DNA from: an uncultured Clostridia bacterium
Lineage (GTDB): Bacteria > Bacillota > Peptococcia > Peptococcales > Peptococcaceae
DNA: 64,000 nucleotides
Assembly (NCBI GenBank): GCA_944391625.1
Contig: CALXUG010000010.1
Location: 1-64,000 of the forward strand
Reading direction: 5' to 3'
The notes under the pieces were generated by a model. That model was not told the DNA's origin. It saw only the letters and a list, made by a program, of their open reading frames with translations, and did no database searches. Position 1 is the first letter of the stretch, and the number at the start of each line of letters is the position of its first letter. This document shows, piece after piece, positions 54,030 to 63,464 of the stretch. A program made the translations under genes and the position numbers.

Positions 54030-55022
54030 TTATTTTTGTAACCAAGGCATTTTGTCTCTTAATTCTTTACCAACTGCTTCAATCTGGGTTTCTGCACATC
54101 TTGCCCGCATCCGGTTAAAGGATGGACGGCCAGCCTGGTTTTCCAGAATCCAGTTTTTCGCAAATACGCCAGTCTGAATATCATCCAGAATCCGTTTCAT
54201 TTCTTTTTTGGTTTCTTCGGTCACAACGCGAGGACCGCTTACATAGTCGCCATATTCAGCTGTATCGCTGACAGAATAATGCATATATTCCAAACCGCCT
54301 ACATACATCAGGTCAACAATCAGTTTTAATTCATGGAAGCATTCAAAATAAGCACTTTCCGGCTGATAGCCTGCTTCTACCAGAGTTTCAAAACCAGCCT
54401 GTACCAGCGCGCTGATACCGCCGCACAGAACAGCCTGTTCACCAAACAAGTCTGTTTCAGTTTCTTCTTTAAAGGTGGTCTGCAATACCCCTGCTCTGGT
54501 GCAGCCAACGGCTTTTGCAAAAGCCAGAGCAATTTCTTTACAATTTCCGGTTGCATCCTGTTCTACTGCAACCAAGCCCGGTACGCCTGTACCCTGCTGA
54601 ACAGCTTTCCGGAAGCTGTGACCTGGAGATTTTGGCGCAACCATAAATACATCTACATCAGCCGGAGGCACGATCTGTTTAAAATGAATATTAAAACCAT
54701 GAGAGAAACTTAACGCTTTACCGGCTGTCATATGTGGTGCAATTTCATTGCGATATACTTCTGCTTGTTTTTCATCTGGAATCAATACATGGATAATATC
54801 AGCCTGTTCTGCTGCTTCTGCCACAGTCATCACACGCAGACCATCTTCTTCTACTTTTTCCCATGTTTTGCTGCCTTTACGCAAACCAACAATGACGTTC
54901 ATGCCAGCGTCCCGCAGGTTCTGTGCCTGTGCATGGCCCTGACTGCCATAACCAATCACTGCGATGGTTTTTCCATTCAAATATTCCAAATTTGCATCCT
55001 GATCATAATACATAACTGCCAT
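54030..55022 (-). CDS. ilvC: Ketol-acid reductoisomerase (NADP+), class I
   Basis: I start at the ATG of [14 protein letters not shown], after GGGAGGA, giving 330 residues, typical for the class I enzyme. The Rossmann motif is [14 protein letters not shown], followed by the catalytic Asp/Glu metal site around [12 protein letters not shown] and the ending of the knotted domain ([14 protein letters not shown]). It converts acetolactate to dihydroxyisovalerate in the BCAA pathway. Confidence 0.96.
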   Translation of the reverse strand: MAVMYYDQDANLEYLNGKTIAVIGYGSQGHAQAQNLRDAGMNVIVGLRKGSKTWEKVEEDGLRVMTVAEAAEQADIIHVLIPDEKQAEVYRNEIAPHMTAGKALSFSHGFNIHFKQIVPPADVDVFMVAPKSPGHSFRKAVQQGTGVPGLVAVEQDATGNCKEIALAFAKAVGCTRAGVLQTTFKEETETDLFGEQAVLCGGISALVQAGFETLVEAGYQPESAYFECFHELKLIVDLMYVGGLEYMHYSVSDTAEYGDYVSGPRVVTEETKKEMKRILDDIQTGVFAKNWILENQAGRPSFNRMRARCAETQIEAVGKELRDKMPWLQK

Positions 55023-55102
55023 TGTAAAATTCCTCCCTAATTTAAGAAACACTGATTTTGTATTAAAGTATAAATAATCTGCTAGCATTCACGCTGCAAA
55101 GA

Positions 55103-55588
55103 CTATTTTTCTTTTGGACTGCGCACCATTGCAGAAATACCAGTTTTTACAATTTCCTGAATCCCGAACGGCTGCAAGGATTTTAAAATCGCTTCAATTT
55201 TAGATTCATCACCGGTCGCTTCGATAATCAGAGAACGGCGGCCGATATCAATGATTCTGGCCCGGAAAATATCCATCAGCTGAATAATTTCGCCTCTGGT
55301 TTCTCTGTCAGCTGCTACGCGAACCAGCAGCAACTGCCGGCATACGGTATCATCATTGGTCAAATCATTGACTTTGATAACATCTACCAGCTTGTGCAGC
55401 TGTTTTGTTACCTGCTCAATGGTTCTTTCATCGCCATCTACCACAATGGTCATTCTGGAAATGGTTTTATCTTCTGTATCACTTACAACCAGGCTTTCAA
55501 TGTTGTATCCTCTTCTGGAGAACAGATTGGATACTTTTGCCAATACGCCAGGGTTATTTTCTACCAAAACCGCTACTTTATGCTTCAT
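55103..55588 (-). CDS. ilvH: Acetolactate synthase, small (regulatory) subunit
   Basis: The 161 residues contain an N-terminal ACT domain (KHKVAVLVENNPGVLAKVSN, then LFSRRGYNIESLVVS) and the C-terminal regulatory domain. It binds valine and activates or inhibits the large subunit. It begins four bases after the first ilvB gene. It is the only small subunit for two large subunits here. Confidence 0.94.
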   Translation of the reverse strand: MKHKVAVLVENNPGVLAKVSNLFSRRGYNIESLVVSDTEDKTISRMTIVVDGDERTIEQVTKQLHKLVDVIKVNDLTNDDTVCRQLLLVRVAADRETRGEIIQLMDIFRARIIDIGRRSLIIEATGDESKIEAILKSLQPFGIQEIVKTGISAMVRSPKEK

Positions 55589-55592
55589 ACCT

Positions 55593-57266
55593 CTACTCCC
55601 CCACTACAATATCATCCAGACCTTTACCGGCTGGTACCATTGGATATACATCAGCATTTGCATCAATTCTAAAGTCAATAAACCATCCTTCTTTACTGGT
55701 CAATGCAGCTGCCAACTGTTCATTACACTGTTCCAGTGTATCAATTCTCATATAATTCAAATTATAAGCCTCTGCCAGTTTTGCCCAATCCGGCGCGCTG
55801 TCCAGAATGGTTTCCGAATAGTTCTCTTCGTAGAACATTTTCTGCCACTGATGCACCATGCCCAAAAAGCCATTGTTCATCAGGCAAATTTTAATTGGCA
55901 GTTTAAATTTCTTCATAATGGCCAGTTCCTGCATATTCATCTGGAAACTGCCATCCCCTGTAATCAGAATCACGTTCTGATCTGGGAAAGCAAATTGCGA
56001 ACCGATGGCTGCAGGGAACCCAAAGCCCATGGTGCCCAAACCGCCGGATGTAATGAATTTTCTTGGACCTGCCGTATTTAAAAACAGTGCAGCCCACATC
56101 TGATGCTGCCCTACGTCAGTCACTACAATGGTGTTTTCATCTACATACTGATCAATGAAGGCAAAGGTTTCTTTTGGCGGCAGTACACTGCCAGCCGGTG
56201 ATTTTAACTCATAACGGCTCTGCTGTACTTCTTCCATCCAGGCTTTGTGCGCACATTGCGGCAGCGCATCATGCAAAGCATCCAAAAATTCAGAAGCCTC
56301 TGCCACCAGCGGGAAATTGACAGTAACTGTTTTACCGATTTCAGCCGGATCAATATCCACATGCACAATGGTTTTTGCATTTGGAGCAAAACTGCTGACA
56401 TTACTGGTAACACGGTCATCAAAACGCATCCCCACCGCAATCAGACAGTCGCAATGCTGTACGGTATAATTGGCCTCTACAGTACCATGCATACCCGGCA
56501 TCCCTACGTCGTAAGGATTATTGGCCGGGAATACCCCGCGAGCCATCAATGTGGTGGAAACCGGCATATCTGCCTTTTGCGCAATGCTGTATACTACATC
56601 ACGATTTTCAATGCGTGTATTAACACCGCCGCCGATGACCATCATCGGTTTTTCTGCCGATTGAATCAGCTGAGCCACTTTGCTTACTTTTTCTTTATTC
56701 ACCTGGCATGGTGTATATTTCATCATAATTCGGTTGCGCACAGTACCATTATCATAAGGCACCTGCACATCCTGTACAAAAACATCTTTTGGAATGTCAA
56801 TCACAACCGGACCAGGACGGCCTGTCTTTGCTACAAAAAATGCTTCTGCAACAATATCAGGCAGCTGAGCCGCATCGGTCACCGCATAGGTATGCTTACA
56901 AATAGGCTGACAGATGCCTGTCATATGTGCTTCCTGAAAGCCGTCTTTCCCCAGCAGTTCCTTTACAACCTGCCCCATAATGCAAACCATAGGAATGGAA
57001 TCCATATTTGCAGTTGCGATCCCGGTAACCAGGTTGGTTGCCCCTGGACCGGATGTGGCAAAGCAAACGCCAACCTTCCCCGTTGCTCTTGCATAACCAT
57101 CGGCAGCATGGGCAGCACCCTGCTCATGTCTGGTCAGAATATGCTTAATATTTGGAAAATGTTTCAGTCTGTCATACAGCGGAATTACCACACCACCGGG
57201 CAAACCAAACACCACATCCACATCATGTGCTTCTAAACAATGCAATAAGATATCTGCTCCTAACAC
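55593..57266 (-). CDS. ilvB: Acetolactate synthase, large (catalytic) subunit, copy 1
   Basis: The GTG at 57266, eleven bases after AGGAGG, gives 557 residues, normal for the family. The catalytic Glu lies in LTRHEQGAAHAADGYARA and the thiamine diphosphate motif is TGDGSFQMNMQE. Longer in-frame starts would reach back into a leader that folds into a stem. It opens the operon ilvB-ilvH-ilvC-ilvB and is next to ilvH, so it is probably the ordinary partner of the small subunit. CodY from this same window is a likely repressor, although no clear CodY box was recognised. Confidence 0.93.
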   Translation of the reverse strand: MLGADILLHCLEAHDVDVVFGLPGGVVIPLYDRLKHFPNIKHILTRHEQGAAHAADGYARATGKVGVCFATSGPGATNLVTGIATANMDSIPMVCIMGQVVKELLGKDGFQEAHMTGICQPICKHTYAVTDAAQLPDIVAEAFFVAKTGRPGPVVIDIPKDVFVQDVQVPYDNGTVRNRIMMKYTPCQVNKEKVSKVAQLIQSAEKPMMVIGGGVNTRIENRDVVYSIAQKADMPVSTTLMARGVFPANNPYDVGMPGMHGTVEANYTVQHCDCLIAVGMRFDDRVTSNVSSFAPNAKTIVHVDIDPAEIGKTVTVNFPLVAEASEFLDALHDALPQCAHKAWMEEVQQSRYELKSPAGSVLPPKETFAFIDQYVDENTIVVTDVGQHQMWAALFLNTAGPRKFITSGGLGTMGFGFPAAIGSQFAFPDQNVILITGDGSFQMNMQELAIMKKFKLPIKICLMNNGFLGMVHQWQKMFYEENYSETILDSAPDWAKLAEAYNLNYMRIDTLEQCNEQLAAALTSKEGWFIDFRIDANADVYPMVPAGKGLDDIVVGE

Positions 57267-57296
57267 TAAAAACAACACCTCCTGAGAATCTTTCCG

Positions 57297-57345
57297 CAGG
57301 TTCATGCAAATAAACTGCATGATACTATCCCATCTGCGGACTTTT
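57297..57345 (-). promoter_or_regulatory. Stem-loop in the ilv leader
   Basis: In the leader of the first ilvB gene TCCGCAG pairs with CTGCGGA, and an inner TCATGCA pairs with TGCATGA. The structure lies just before the ribosome site and has no T run, so it is not a terminator. It could influence translation or RNA stability. Confidence 0.45.
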
Positions 57346-57399
57346 TATCTGAACCTTTTCATATTGCAGATAATAGAATCGGCCAATCATTCACCTTAC

Positions 57400-57474
57400 T
57401 GTATCATAACAGTTCTATCTGTTATGATACAATTGATTGTATACAAGTATACTCTTATGTTTTTAAAATTGCAA
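57400..57474 (-). promoter_or_regulatory. ilv operon promoter and perfect inverted repeat
   Basis: On the minus strand TTGCAA (57469-57474) and TATACT (57446-57451) are 17 bp apart. Close downstream, TGTATCATAACAG and CTGTTATGATACA form a perfect 13-bp inverted repeat with a 6-base loop (57400-57431). It could be a repressor site or a 5' end hairpin. Confidence 0.55.
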
Positions 57475-57673
57475 CCATTCTTCGTTAAAAATTTATAAAA
57501 AAAGCTAATATCGCAATTCTTTGTTTTAGCTGTTTTTTGATACCAGTTCACACACGCTTACAGTTTCTATTCTTTTTTATCTTTACATCATAAAAATGCC
57601 CCTTACTGATTATTTGTTCAGTAAAGGGCCCTATCACAATCCTTATCACTTTCATTTTAGATACTCTAATCTT

Positions 57674-59065
57674 CTACCTTCTTGTATTTTTCACCAAAAA
57701 GAAGGCGGCAATCCAGATGCATCCCAATGCTAACGCCAAAGTTAAAAATACCGCATTCACCCCGGCCATGGATGCCTGCATCGGTTCTGCACCATGCTGC
57801 CCGTAATATTCGGTGCTTATAGTTAATAACGCCGTTAATATGCTCAGCCAGATTACCGATGCAATTTGTTTGCACCAATTGAGCATAGCAGAACCATGCC
57901 CTGATAATTCCGGCGGCAGTACCCGCATACCATAGTCGGACAGCGGCATATTTAGTATACCAACACCGAAATAACGCAAAGAGAGCATGGGAATGATAAA
58001 CCACAGCACACTGTCAATTTGGGCAAACTGCATAAAAAAGTTTCCGGCAGCAGCCAATAATAACCCGCTTAATATTAATTGCTTGTTGGTTCGTGTGGCA
58101 ATCAGTCTGCGGGTCAGATTGGTGGCCAGCACCATCACCGCAGAAGGCACCAGCATAATCAAACCGGCTTCAAATGCAGTATAACCCTGAATGGTCTGCA
58201 AATAAACAGCCATCAACAATGGTGTAATGGTAAACGTAATATTGAGTGCAGCTATAATCAAAACTGTAATGGCAAAGGGTGTGTACCGAAACACCTTAAA
58301 ATTTAACAGCGGCTCAGAACTACGGCTTTCCAACCAGATAAACAGAGCAATTAAGCCAATCCCCAATAACAAACTTCCATAAAATAACGGGCTGCGCCAT
58401 CCCCACGTCTCCACCTCAGTAAAGCCGATTAAAATAGCAACTGTACCTACTGCCATCAAACACATCCCTTTGATATCCAGCCGCTCTTTATGAACGCCCA
58501 CCTCCTCCGGAATACTGTTTCTGGCCAGCAGAAACGCCACCGCAATCAAAGGCAGATTGATCAAAAACAAACTGTGCCAATTAAAGAAGGTCAATAAAAA
58601 TCCAGAAATACTGGGACCAATGGTAACCCCCAACGACGAAAAGGTAACCGATAATCCCAAAAAACCGGCTTGTTTCTGTTTAGGAATATACCGATAAATC
58701 AGCGTCATCGTGCAGGGCAAAATAAAACCTGCCGCCATGCCTTTCAAAATGCGAAAAAAAATCAACGACCAGATATTCCAAGATAACGCGCAGCCAAGTG
58801 CAAACAATGCTACAAACACCAACGCTGTTAAATACATACGCCGATAACTGTAGCGCTCTCCAAAATAACCTACCATAGGCATCACAGTCCCCAATGCCAG
58901 CATATAACCAATCATCAGCCATTGTGCCGTGCTCAAATCGGTCTGAAAGATCTCAATAAATGTCGGCAGCGCAATATTGACTGTGCTGGTATTAATGGTA
59001 GTCATACAGCCGGCTACCAATGTGGTATATAACAAAGCCTTTTGCTTTTTTTCGTCTTGTATCAT
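57674..59065 (-). CDS. MFS multidrug efflux transporter, DHA2 family
   Basis: From the ATG of MIQDEKKQKALLYTT, after a GGGGGAGAG site, the protein has 463 residues with about 14 membrane segments. Typical pieces are TINTSTVNIALPTFIEIFQT, QWLMIGYMLALGTVMPMVGYF, ERYSYRRMYLTALV and the antiporter motif C part SSLGVTIGPSISGF. It should export drugs in exchange for protons. It is divergent from the riboswitch-metNIQ operon. Confidence 0.9.
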   Translation of the reverse strand: MIQDEKKQKALLYTTLVAGCMTTINTSTVNIALPTFIEIFQTDLSTAQWLMIGYMLALGTVMPMVGYFGERYSYRRMYLTALVFVALFALGCALSWNIWSLIFFRILKGMAAGFILPCTMTLIYRYIPKQKQAGFLGLSVTFSSLGVTIGPSISGFLLTFFNWHSLFLINLPLIAVAFLLARNSIPEEVGVHKERLDIKGMCLMAVGTVAILIGFTEVETWGWRSPLFYGSLLLGIGLIALFIWLESRSSEPLLNFKVFRYTPFAITVLIIAALNITFTITPLLMAVYLQTIQGYTAFEAGLIMLVPSAVMVLATNLTRRLIATRTNKQLILSGLLLAAAGNFFMQFAQIDSVLWFIIPMLSLRYFGVGILNMPLSDYGMRVLPPELSGHGSAMLNWCKQIASVIWLSILTALLTISTEYYGQHGAEPMQASMAGVNAVFLTLALALGCIWIAAFFLVKNTRR

Positions 59066-59180
59066 CAAACTCTCCCCCTCAGGCACATATTATACATTCT
59101 CCCCATATTTAGTATAGCAGATTTTTTCCAATTACAGATAACAAATGAGGATAGTATAAAGTTTTTATAAAAAACCATTA

Positions 59181-59209
59181 TTGACATCTTATCTCTTTCG
59201 TGCTATAGT
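59181..59209 (+). promoter_or_regulatory. Promoter of the metNIQ operon
   Basis: TTGACA and TATAGT are separated by exactly 17 bp, 27 bp upstream of the riboswitch aptamer. Confidence 0.85.
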
Positions 59210-59235
59210 CTATAAGAAAAATATGATATATTTTA

Positions 59236-59410
59236 CTCTTATCCAGAGTGGTGGAGGGACTGGCCCGACGAAACCCGGCAACTGGCCTTGTTTTTATTAA
59301 AAATAAGGCGCTGTGCTAAATCCAGCAGAGTTTGATTCTGGCAGATAAGAATGGATTGATGTTCAATTAACATAACCCCACTTGTCGCCGACAATGGGGT
59401 TTTCTTTTTT
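59236..59410 (+). ncRNA. SAM-I riboswitch (S-box leader) with terminator
   Basis: The conserved S-box core is present: GTGGTGGAGGGACTGGCCCG, then ACGAAACCCGGCAAC, and a later GCGCTGTGCTAAATCCAGC arm. P1 forms between CTTATC (about 59238-59243) and GATAAG (59344-59349). A terminator stem of ACCCCA...TGGGGT with a run of T follows (59374-59410). SAM binding should stabilise the terminator and stop transcription of the methionine transporter. Confidence 0.93.
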
Positions 59411-59526
59411 ATCGTTGTTCCAACAGTATTCTTTTTTATGCTCGAATGTAGTATCACTCAAATATCGTATCGTAGATATTTAGCAGTACATTTAGAAATT
59501 TCAGATTCTTCAGAAAGGAGTCCATT

Positions 59527-60555
59527 ATGAATCAGCCTATTATACAAATTAAAGACCTGTGCAAAAGCTATCCCAGCAAAAAAGGAGCGGCTGTGGCACT
59601 GGAACATATCAATCTGGATATTTATCCTGGTGAAATTTTTGGTATTATCGGCATGAGCGGCGCAGGTAAAAGTACACTGGTGCGCTGCATCAACTTTTTA
59701 GAAAAACCTACCTCCGGTACTGTTATCTTTGACGGACAGGATTTATCCAAACTATCCAGTAAAGAACTGTGCAAAGCCCGGCAATCTATGGGAATGATTT
59801 TTCAGCAGTTTAACCTGCTGATGCAGCGCACTGCACTGCAAAATATCTGCTTCCCAATGGAAATCGCCGGTATCAAAAAAGAGGAGGCGCTAAAACGCGC
59901 CCGCGAACTGCTAAAACTGGTAGACATGGAAAATAAGGAGGATTCTTATCCTTCCCAACTATCCGGCGGTCAGAAACAGCGTGTAGCCATCGCCCGCGCT
60001 TTGGCCACCAATCCTAAAGTGCTGCTGTGCGATGAAGCCACCAGCGCGCTGGACCCCAAAACAACCAGAGCCATTTTAAATCTGCTGAAAGATATTAGCA
60101 AACGATTAGGCATCACCGTAATCATCATCACCCATGAAATGGCTGTTATCGAAGAGGTTTGCCAAAAGGTAGCCATCATCGACAACCACGTCATTGCAGA
60201 AACCGGCACTGTTGCAGAGGTATTTTCCCGTCCCAAACAAGATGCCACCAAACGGCTGGTATATCCAGAAGACCGCAAGCTGCCCGACTTTAATGCAGCC
60301 CGCTGCTTCCGCCTGATCTTTGACGGCACATCGGCCATGGAACCGGTTATTTCCAATATGATTATGGATTGCAAAACACCGGTCAATATTTTGGCGGCTG
60401 ACACCCGCGTGATGGAAGGTCAGACCTTTGGGCAGATGATTATCCAGATTCCGGAACAAACCAGCCAGATTAATCTGGAACGCATTTTGGTATATCTGGA
60501 TAATAAACATGTACAAGCAGAGGAGGTATCTGGATGTTTGAACCTGAAATCATAA
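59527..60555 (+). CDS. metN: Methionine ABC transporter, ATP-binding protein
   Basis: The 342 residues contain Walker A GMSGAGKST, the MetN-type RCINFLEKPTSGTV, signature [16 protein letters not shown] and Walker B VLLCDEATSALDP. The last 90 residues are a NIL domain (ARCFRLIFDGTSAMEPVIS) that binds methionine and inhibits transport in E. coli MetN. The start lies behind AAAGGAG. It overlaps metI by 22 bp. Confidence 0.95.
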   Translation: MNQPIIQIKDLCKSYPSKKGAAVALEHINLDIYPGEIFGIIGMSGAGKSTLVRCINFLEKPTSGTVIFDGQDLSKLSSKELCKARQSMGMIFQQFNLLMQRTALQNICFPMEIAGIKKEEALKRARELLKLVDMENKEDSYPSQLSGGQKQRVAIARALATNPKVLLCDEATSALDPKTTRAILNLLKDISKRLGITVIIITHEMAVIEEVCQKVAIIDNHVIAETGTVAEVFSRPKQDATKRLVYPEDRKLPDFNAARCFRLIFDGTSAMEPVISNMIMDCKTPVNILAADTRVMEGQTFGQMIIQIPEQTSQINLERILVYLDNKHVQAEEVSGCLNLKS

Positions 60556-61196
60556 ATATGATTACTGAAAACTTTGGCGTTTCTATCTATATGGTAGTGG
60601 TGTCCACACTGTTTTCTTATCTGTTGGGACTGCCTCTGGGTGTCATTCTGGTGGTAACAGCGCCTGGCGGCTTGAAACCAATGCCTTTTTTCAATCAAGT
60701 TTTGGGCGTAATTGTCAACCTGCTGCGCTCTGTCCCATTTTTAATTTTATTGTTTGTAATTATGCCGTTCACTCAATTTGTTACAGGTTCCAGTTTTGGT
60801 GCCAATGCCACTATTGTACCACTGGTAGTCAGCGCAGCGCCATTTGTAGCCCGTTTAATTGAATCTTCTTTTAAAGAAATTGATTTTGGTGTCATTGAAG
60901 CAGCCCAATCCATGGGTGCCAGCAACTGGCAGATTATCACCAAGGTAATGTTGCCCGAATCCAAACCATCTTTGCTGGTTGGTTCTGCCATTGCAGCCAC
61001 CACTATTCTGGGCTACTCAGCTATGGCCGGTGTTGTCGGCGGCGGCGGTTTAGGGGATATCGCCATCCGTTACGGTTTCTACCGTTACCAGAATGATCTG
61101 ATGTATGTCTGCGTTATCCTGTTGGTGATCATCACCCAAATTATTCAGGAAGCAGGTTTGCGCATCGCCAACAAAACAGACAAACGTCTGCACTAA
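60534..61196 (+). CDS. metI: Methionine ABC transporter, permease
   Basis: The 220-residue MetI permease has five membrane segments and the coupling segment EAAQSMGASNWQIITKVMLPE, plus GYSAMAGVVGGGGLGDIAIRYG and RYQNDLMYVCVILLVI in the order typical of MetI. The operon order is metN-metI-metQ. Confidence 0.95.
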   Translation: MFEPEIINMITENFGVSIYMVVVSTLFSYLLGLPLGVILVVTAPGGLKPMPFFNQVLGVIVNLLRSVPFLILLFVIMPFTQFVTGSSFGANATIVPLVVSAAPFVARLIESSFKEIDFGVIEAAQSMGASNWQIITKVMLPESKPSLLVGSAIAATTILGYSAMAGVVGGGGLGDIAIRYGFYRYQNDLMYVCVILLVIITQIIQEAGLRIANKTDKRLH

Positions 61197-61289
61197 GCTT
61201 TTGGTACATGCTGTACCGATTTTTCAACAAGGCTTTCACAGAACCACGTTCTGTAAGCAATATACTTTACCTTTAAGGGGGACTTTTCC

Positions 61290-62132
61290 ATGAAAAAATT
61301 TGTATCTATCGCTTTAACAGCAGCCCTGTCCGTTGGTCTGTTAGCTGGCTGCGGCAATGGCGGCGACGCTGCTAACAATGCTGACGCTAACGCAGAAGCA
61401 GACAAAGTAATTACTGTAGCTGCTTCTCCATCTCCACATGCCGAAATTCTGAAAGTTGCCGGCGAAGTACTGGCTGCAGACGGTTATACTTTAGAAGTAA
61501 CCGAATTTACTGACTATGTACAGCCAAATCTGGTAGTAGAAAACGACGAATTTGACGCTAACTACTTCCAGCATCAGCCATATCTGACCGATTTTAACGC
61601 TGAAAATGAAACCAGCTTGGTTGCAGCTACTGCTGTTCACTACGAACCATTCGGCATCTATTCCAAAAAACATGCTTCTTTGGATGAACTTGCTGAAGGC
61701 GCGGTTATCTCTGTACCAAACGATACCACCAACGAAGCTCGCGCATTACAGCTGTTGCAGGCTAATGGCATCATCACTTTAAAAGAAGATGCTGGTTTGG
61801 CTGCTACCAAACAGGATATTGTAGAAAACCCATACAACGTAGATATTCAGGAAGTCGAAGCTGCTGGTCTGCCAGGCACTCTGGGCAGCGCAGACTTTGC
61901 TGTCATCAACGGCAACTATGCCATCCCTGCCGGTCTGAACGTAAATAAAGATGCTCTGGCTTTTGAAGATAACACTTCTGAAGCTGCACAGACATTTGCG
62001 AACATCGTAGCTGTAAAAGAAGGCAACGAAGATTCTGAAAAAATTCAGGCTCTGGTAAAAGCACTGACCAGCGATGAAGTAAAAACCTACATCAATGACA
62101 CCTATGAAGGCGCTGTTGTTCCAATTTTCTAA
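61290..62132 (+). CDS. metQ: Methionine-binding lipoprotein (NlpA family)
   Basis: The 280 residues begin with a lipoprotein signal (lipobox LLAGC) and a Gly/Asn/Ala linker. The NlpA pattern is complete: VAASPSPHAEILKVAGEVL, FDANYFQHQPYLTDFN, ISVPNDTTNEARALQLLQAN and the final YINDTYEGAVVPIF. It binds methionine (D and L forms in some species) outside the membrane. A strong terminator follows. Confidence 0.95.
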   Translation: MKKFVSIALTAALSVGLLAGCGNGGDAANNADANAEADKVITVAASPSPHAEILKVAGEVLAADGYTLEVTEFTDYVQPNLVVENDEFDANYFQHQPYLTDFNAENETSLVAATAVHYEPFGIYSKKHASLDELAEGAVISVPNDTTNEARALQLLQANGIITLKEDAGLAATKQDIVENPYNVDIQEVEAAGLPGTLGSADFAVINGNYAIPAGLNVNKDALAFEDNTSEAAQTFANIVAVKEGNEDSEKIQALVKALTSDEVKTYINDTYEGAVVPIF

Positions 62133-62164
62133 TAGAACACTGTAACAACAATACATGCAATCAC

Positions 62165-62212
62165 AAAGCCCCGTTGTCTGCAACATCGTTCGCAGACAAC
62201 GGGGCTTTTCTT
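62165..62212 (+). terminator. Terminator of the metNIQ operon
   Basis: AAAGCCCCGTTGTCTGC and GCAGACAACGGGGCTTT form a near-perfect 17-bp stem with a T run behind. Confidence 0.95.
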
Positions 62213-62501
62213 AACGGATATTGGTTCTGATCCATTTTTTGCGTTTCTATGAAACTCTAGCAATCTTATTTTAGCAATTCTATTTTTCCTCTAAACAACT
62301 ACCTAACTTCACTCACAATTTCACAATGTCTGTTCATATACAGCTTTAAAATCAGCAATATCTTTATGCTGCAATGCGCCGCAGTCTGGCTATCAGTGTA
62401 ACATTCCCATTCGCAAATGTCAGACACTCCATCTCTTTTTCTCGCCATGACATACACTTTGGATTGTTGCAATTGTTAACATTCACAATGCAGACAACGT
62501 T
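62213..62501. other. Gene-free stretch after metQ
   Basis: Between the metNIQ terminator and the next gene (minus strand) I see no gene with a start and ribosome site and no hairpin or repeat of note. Confidence 0.5.
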
Positions 62502-62798
62502 TTATCCGGTAATTCCAAACCAGAAAAGCAATGCAGCGCCAATTAAGCCAAGCACAATACCCACTTGCATATAAGGTTTTTCCTCATATTTATCATACTT
62601 ATAAAACAGACTGGCTGCGCCGCCGATAAACAGAAGCGCAAAACTGCCCTTCCAGGCAGGATTGCCCTTAACCAGACACATAATGGTCAAAACCTGCGTG
62701 GCGGCGATTACAAATTCCAAGGCTGTACCCTTGGAACGTATATCAATCTGTTCATCCCGTTCATCTTTCACCGGCTTTAGTTTTGATTGTTGGTTCAT
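62502..62798 (-). CDS. Small membrane protein (DUF6442-like)
   Basis: The 98-residue protein has a basic/acidic N-terminus (KLKPVKDERDEQIDIRSKG) and three hydrophobic segments (FVIAATQVLTIMCLV, FALLFIGGAASLFYK and VGIVLGLIGAALLFWFGI). It is like the protein at 51.8 kb in layout, with an ERDEQ stretch comparable to DEREKAV there. It is 12 bp after the previous gene in the same operon. Function unknown. Confidence 0.75.
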   Translation of the reverse strand: MNQQSKLKPVKDERDEQIDIRSKGTALEFVIAATQVLTIMCLVKGNPAWKGSFALLFIGGAASLFYKYDKYEEKPYMQVGIVLGLIGAALLFWFGITG

Positions 62799-62810
62799 CT
62801 TGTACGCCTC

Positions 62811-63230
62811 CTAATTTTTTGATTCATAATATAAATATGTGAACAATTCGGTAAACATAGATATAGCAAAAGCAAAGGCCAGTCCCGTTCCCATAGCAAC
62901 AAAGCCTTCATAACCTGACAGTTTTCCCATCACCAACAAAATCAGCATCAAAGCAAAAATAATTCCCTGGGTAAGTTGAAAAGATCTGCTCTTGGATTTT
63001 AATGCAATCAACCGATTCCGTTCATCCAGTTGCTCCAGCTTGTCCTCCCTGGCCATTTGTTTAGATAAGCTGCGCATGATTGCACCAAACCCAAACAAGA
63101 ACAACGCTGCCGCCAGAACCAGCCCATTGGCATCCACAGTATGATTGATACCATCTGCCATCAAATTTAATACACCCAGAGCCACCATAAAAATGCCGGA
63201 AGCAAATACTTTTTTGTTATAAATCTTCAT
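62811..63230 (-). CDS. Membrane protein of unknown function
   Basis: I start at the ATG overlapping the XRE gene end (MKIYNKKVFASGIFMVALG), giving 139 residues with four hydrophobic segments and the motif KLEQLDERNRLIALKSKSRS in the middle, which resembles the DERDEQ/DEREK stretch of its operon partner. The overlap with the XRE gene is 14 bp. The DERNRLI-type cytoplasmic motif is common to small membrane proteins encoded with such regulators. Confidence 0.75.
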   Translation of the reverse strand: MKIYNKKVFASGIFMVALGVLNLMADGINHTVDANGLVLAAALFLFGFGAIMRSLSKQMAREDKLEQLDERNRLIALKSKSRSFQLTQGIIFALMLILLVMGKLSGYEGFVAMGTGLAFAFAISMFTELFTYLYYESKN

Positions 63231-63447
63231 ACTGCATATCCTCCAATTCCTTATTTTCCTGTAAACAACATAAATCCTCCACAGATACACCAAATACCAA
63301 CGCCATGCGGTACGCCAACATAAGCGATGGGCTGTACTGCTCTTTCTCGATAGATATAATTGTCCTGGAAGAAACGTGAACCAAATCAGCCAATTGCTGC
63401 TGTGTCATTTTGGCCGCTGTTCGTAACTCCCTGACCCTTGTTTTCAT
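63217..63447 (-). CDS. Small XRE-family repressor
   Basis: From the ATG of MKTRVRELRTAAKMTQQQ the protein has 76 residues, mostly one helix-turn-helix (QQLADLVHVSSRTIISIEKE, then QYSPSLMLAYRMALVFGV). It heads the three-gene operon. Three matching operators surround the promoter upstream, so it is probably self-regulating. Confidence 0.9.
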   Translation of the reverse strand: MKTRVRELRTAAKMTQQQLADLVHVSSRTIISIEKEQYSPSLMLAYRMALVFGVSVEDLCCLQENKELEDMQYEDL

Positions 63448-63464
63448 GTACGCCTTCCCCCTTA

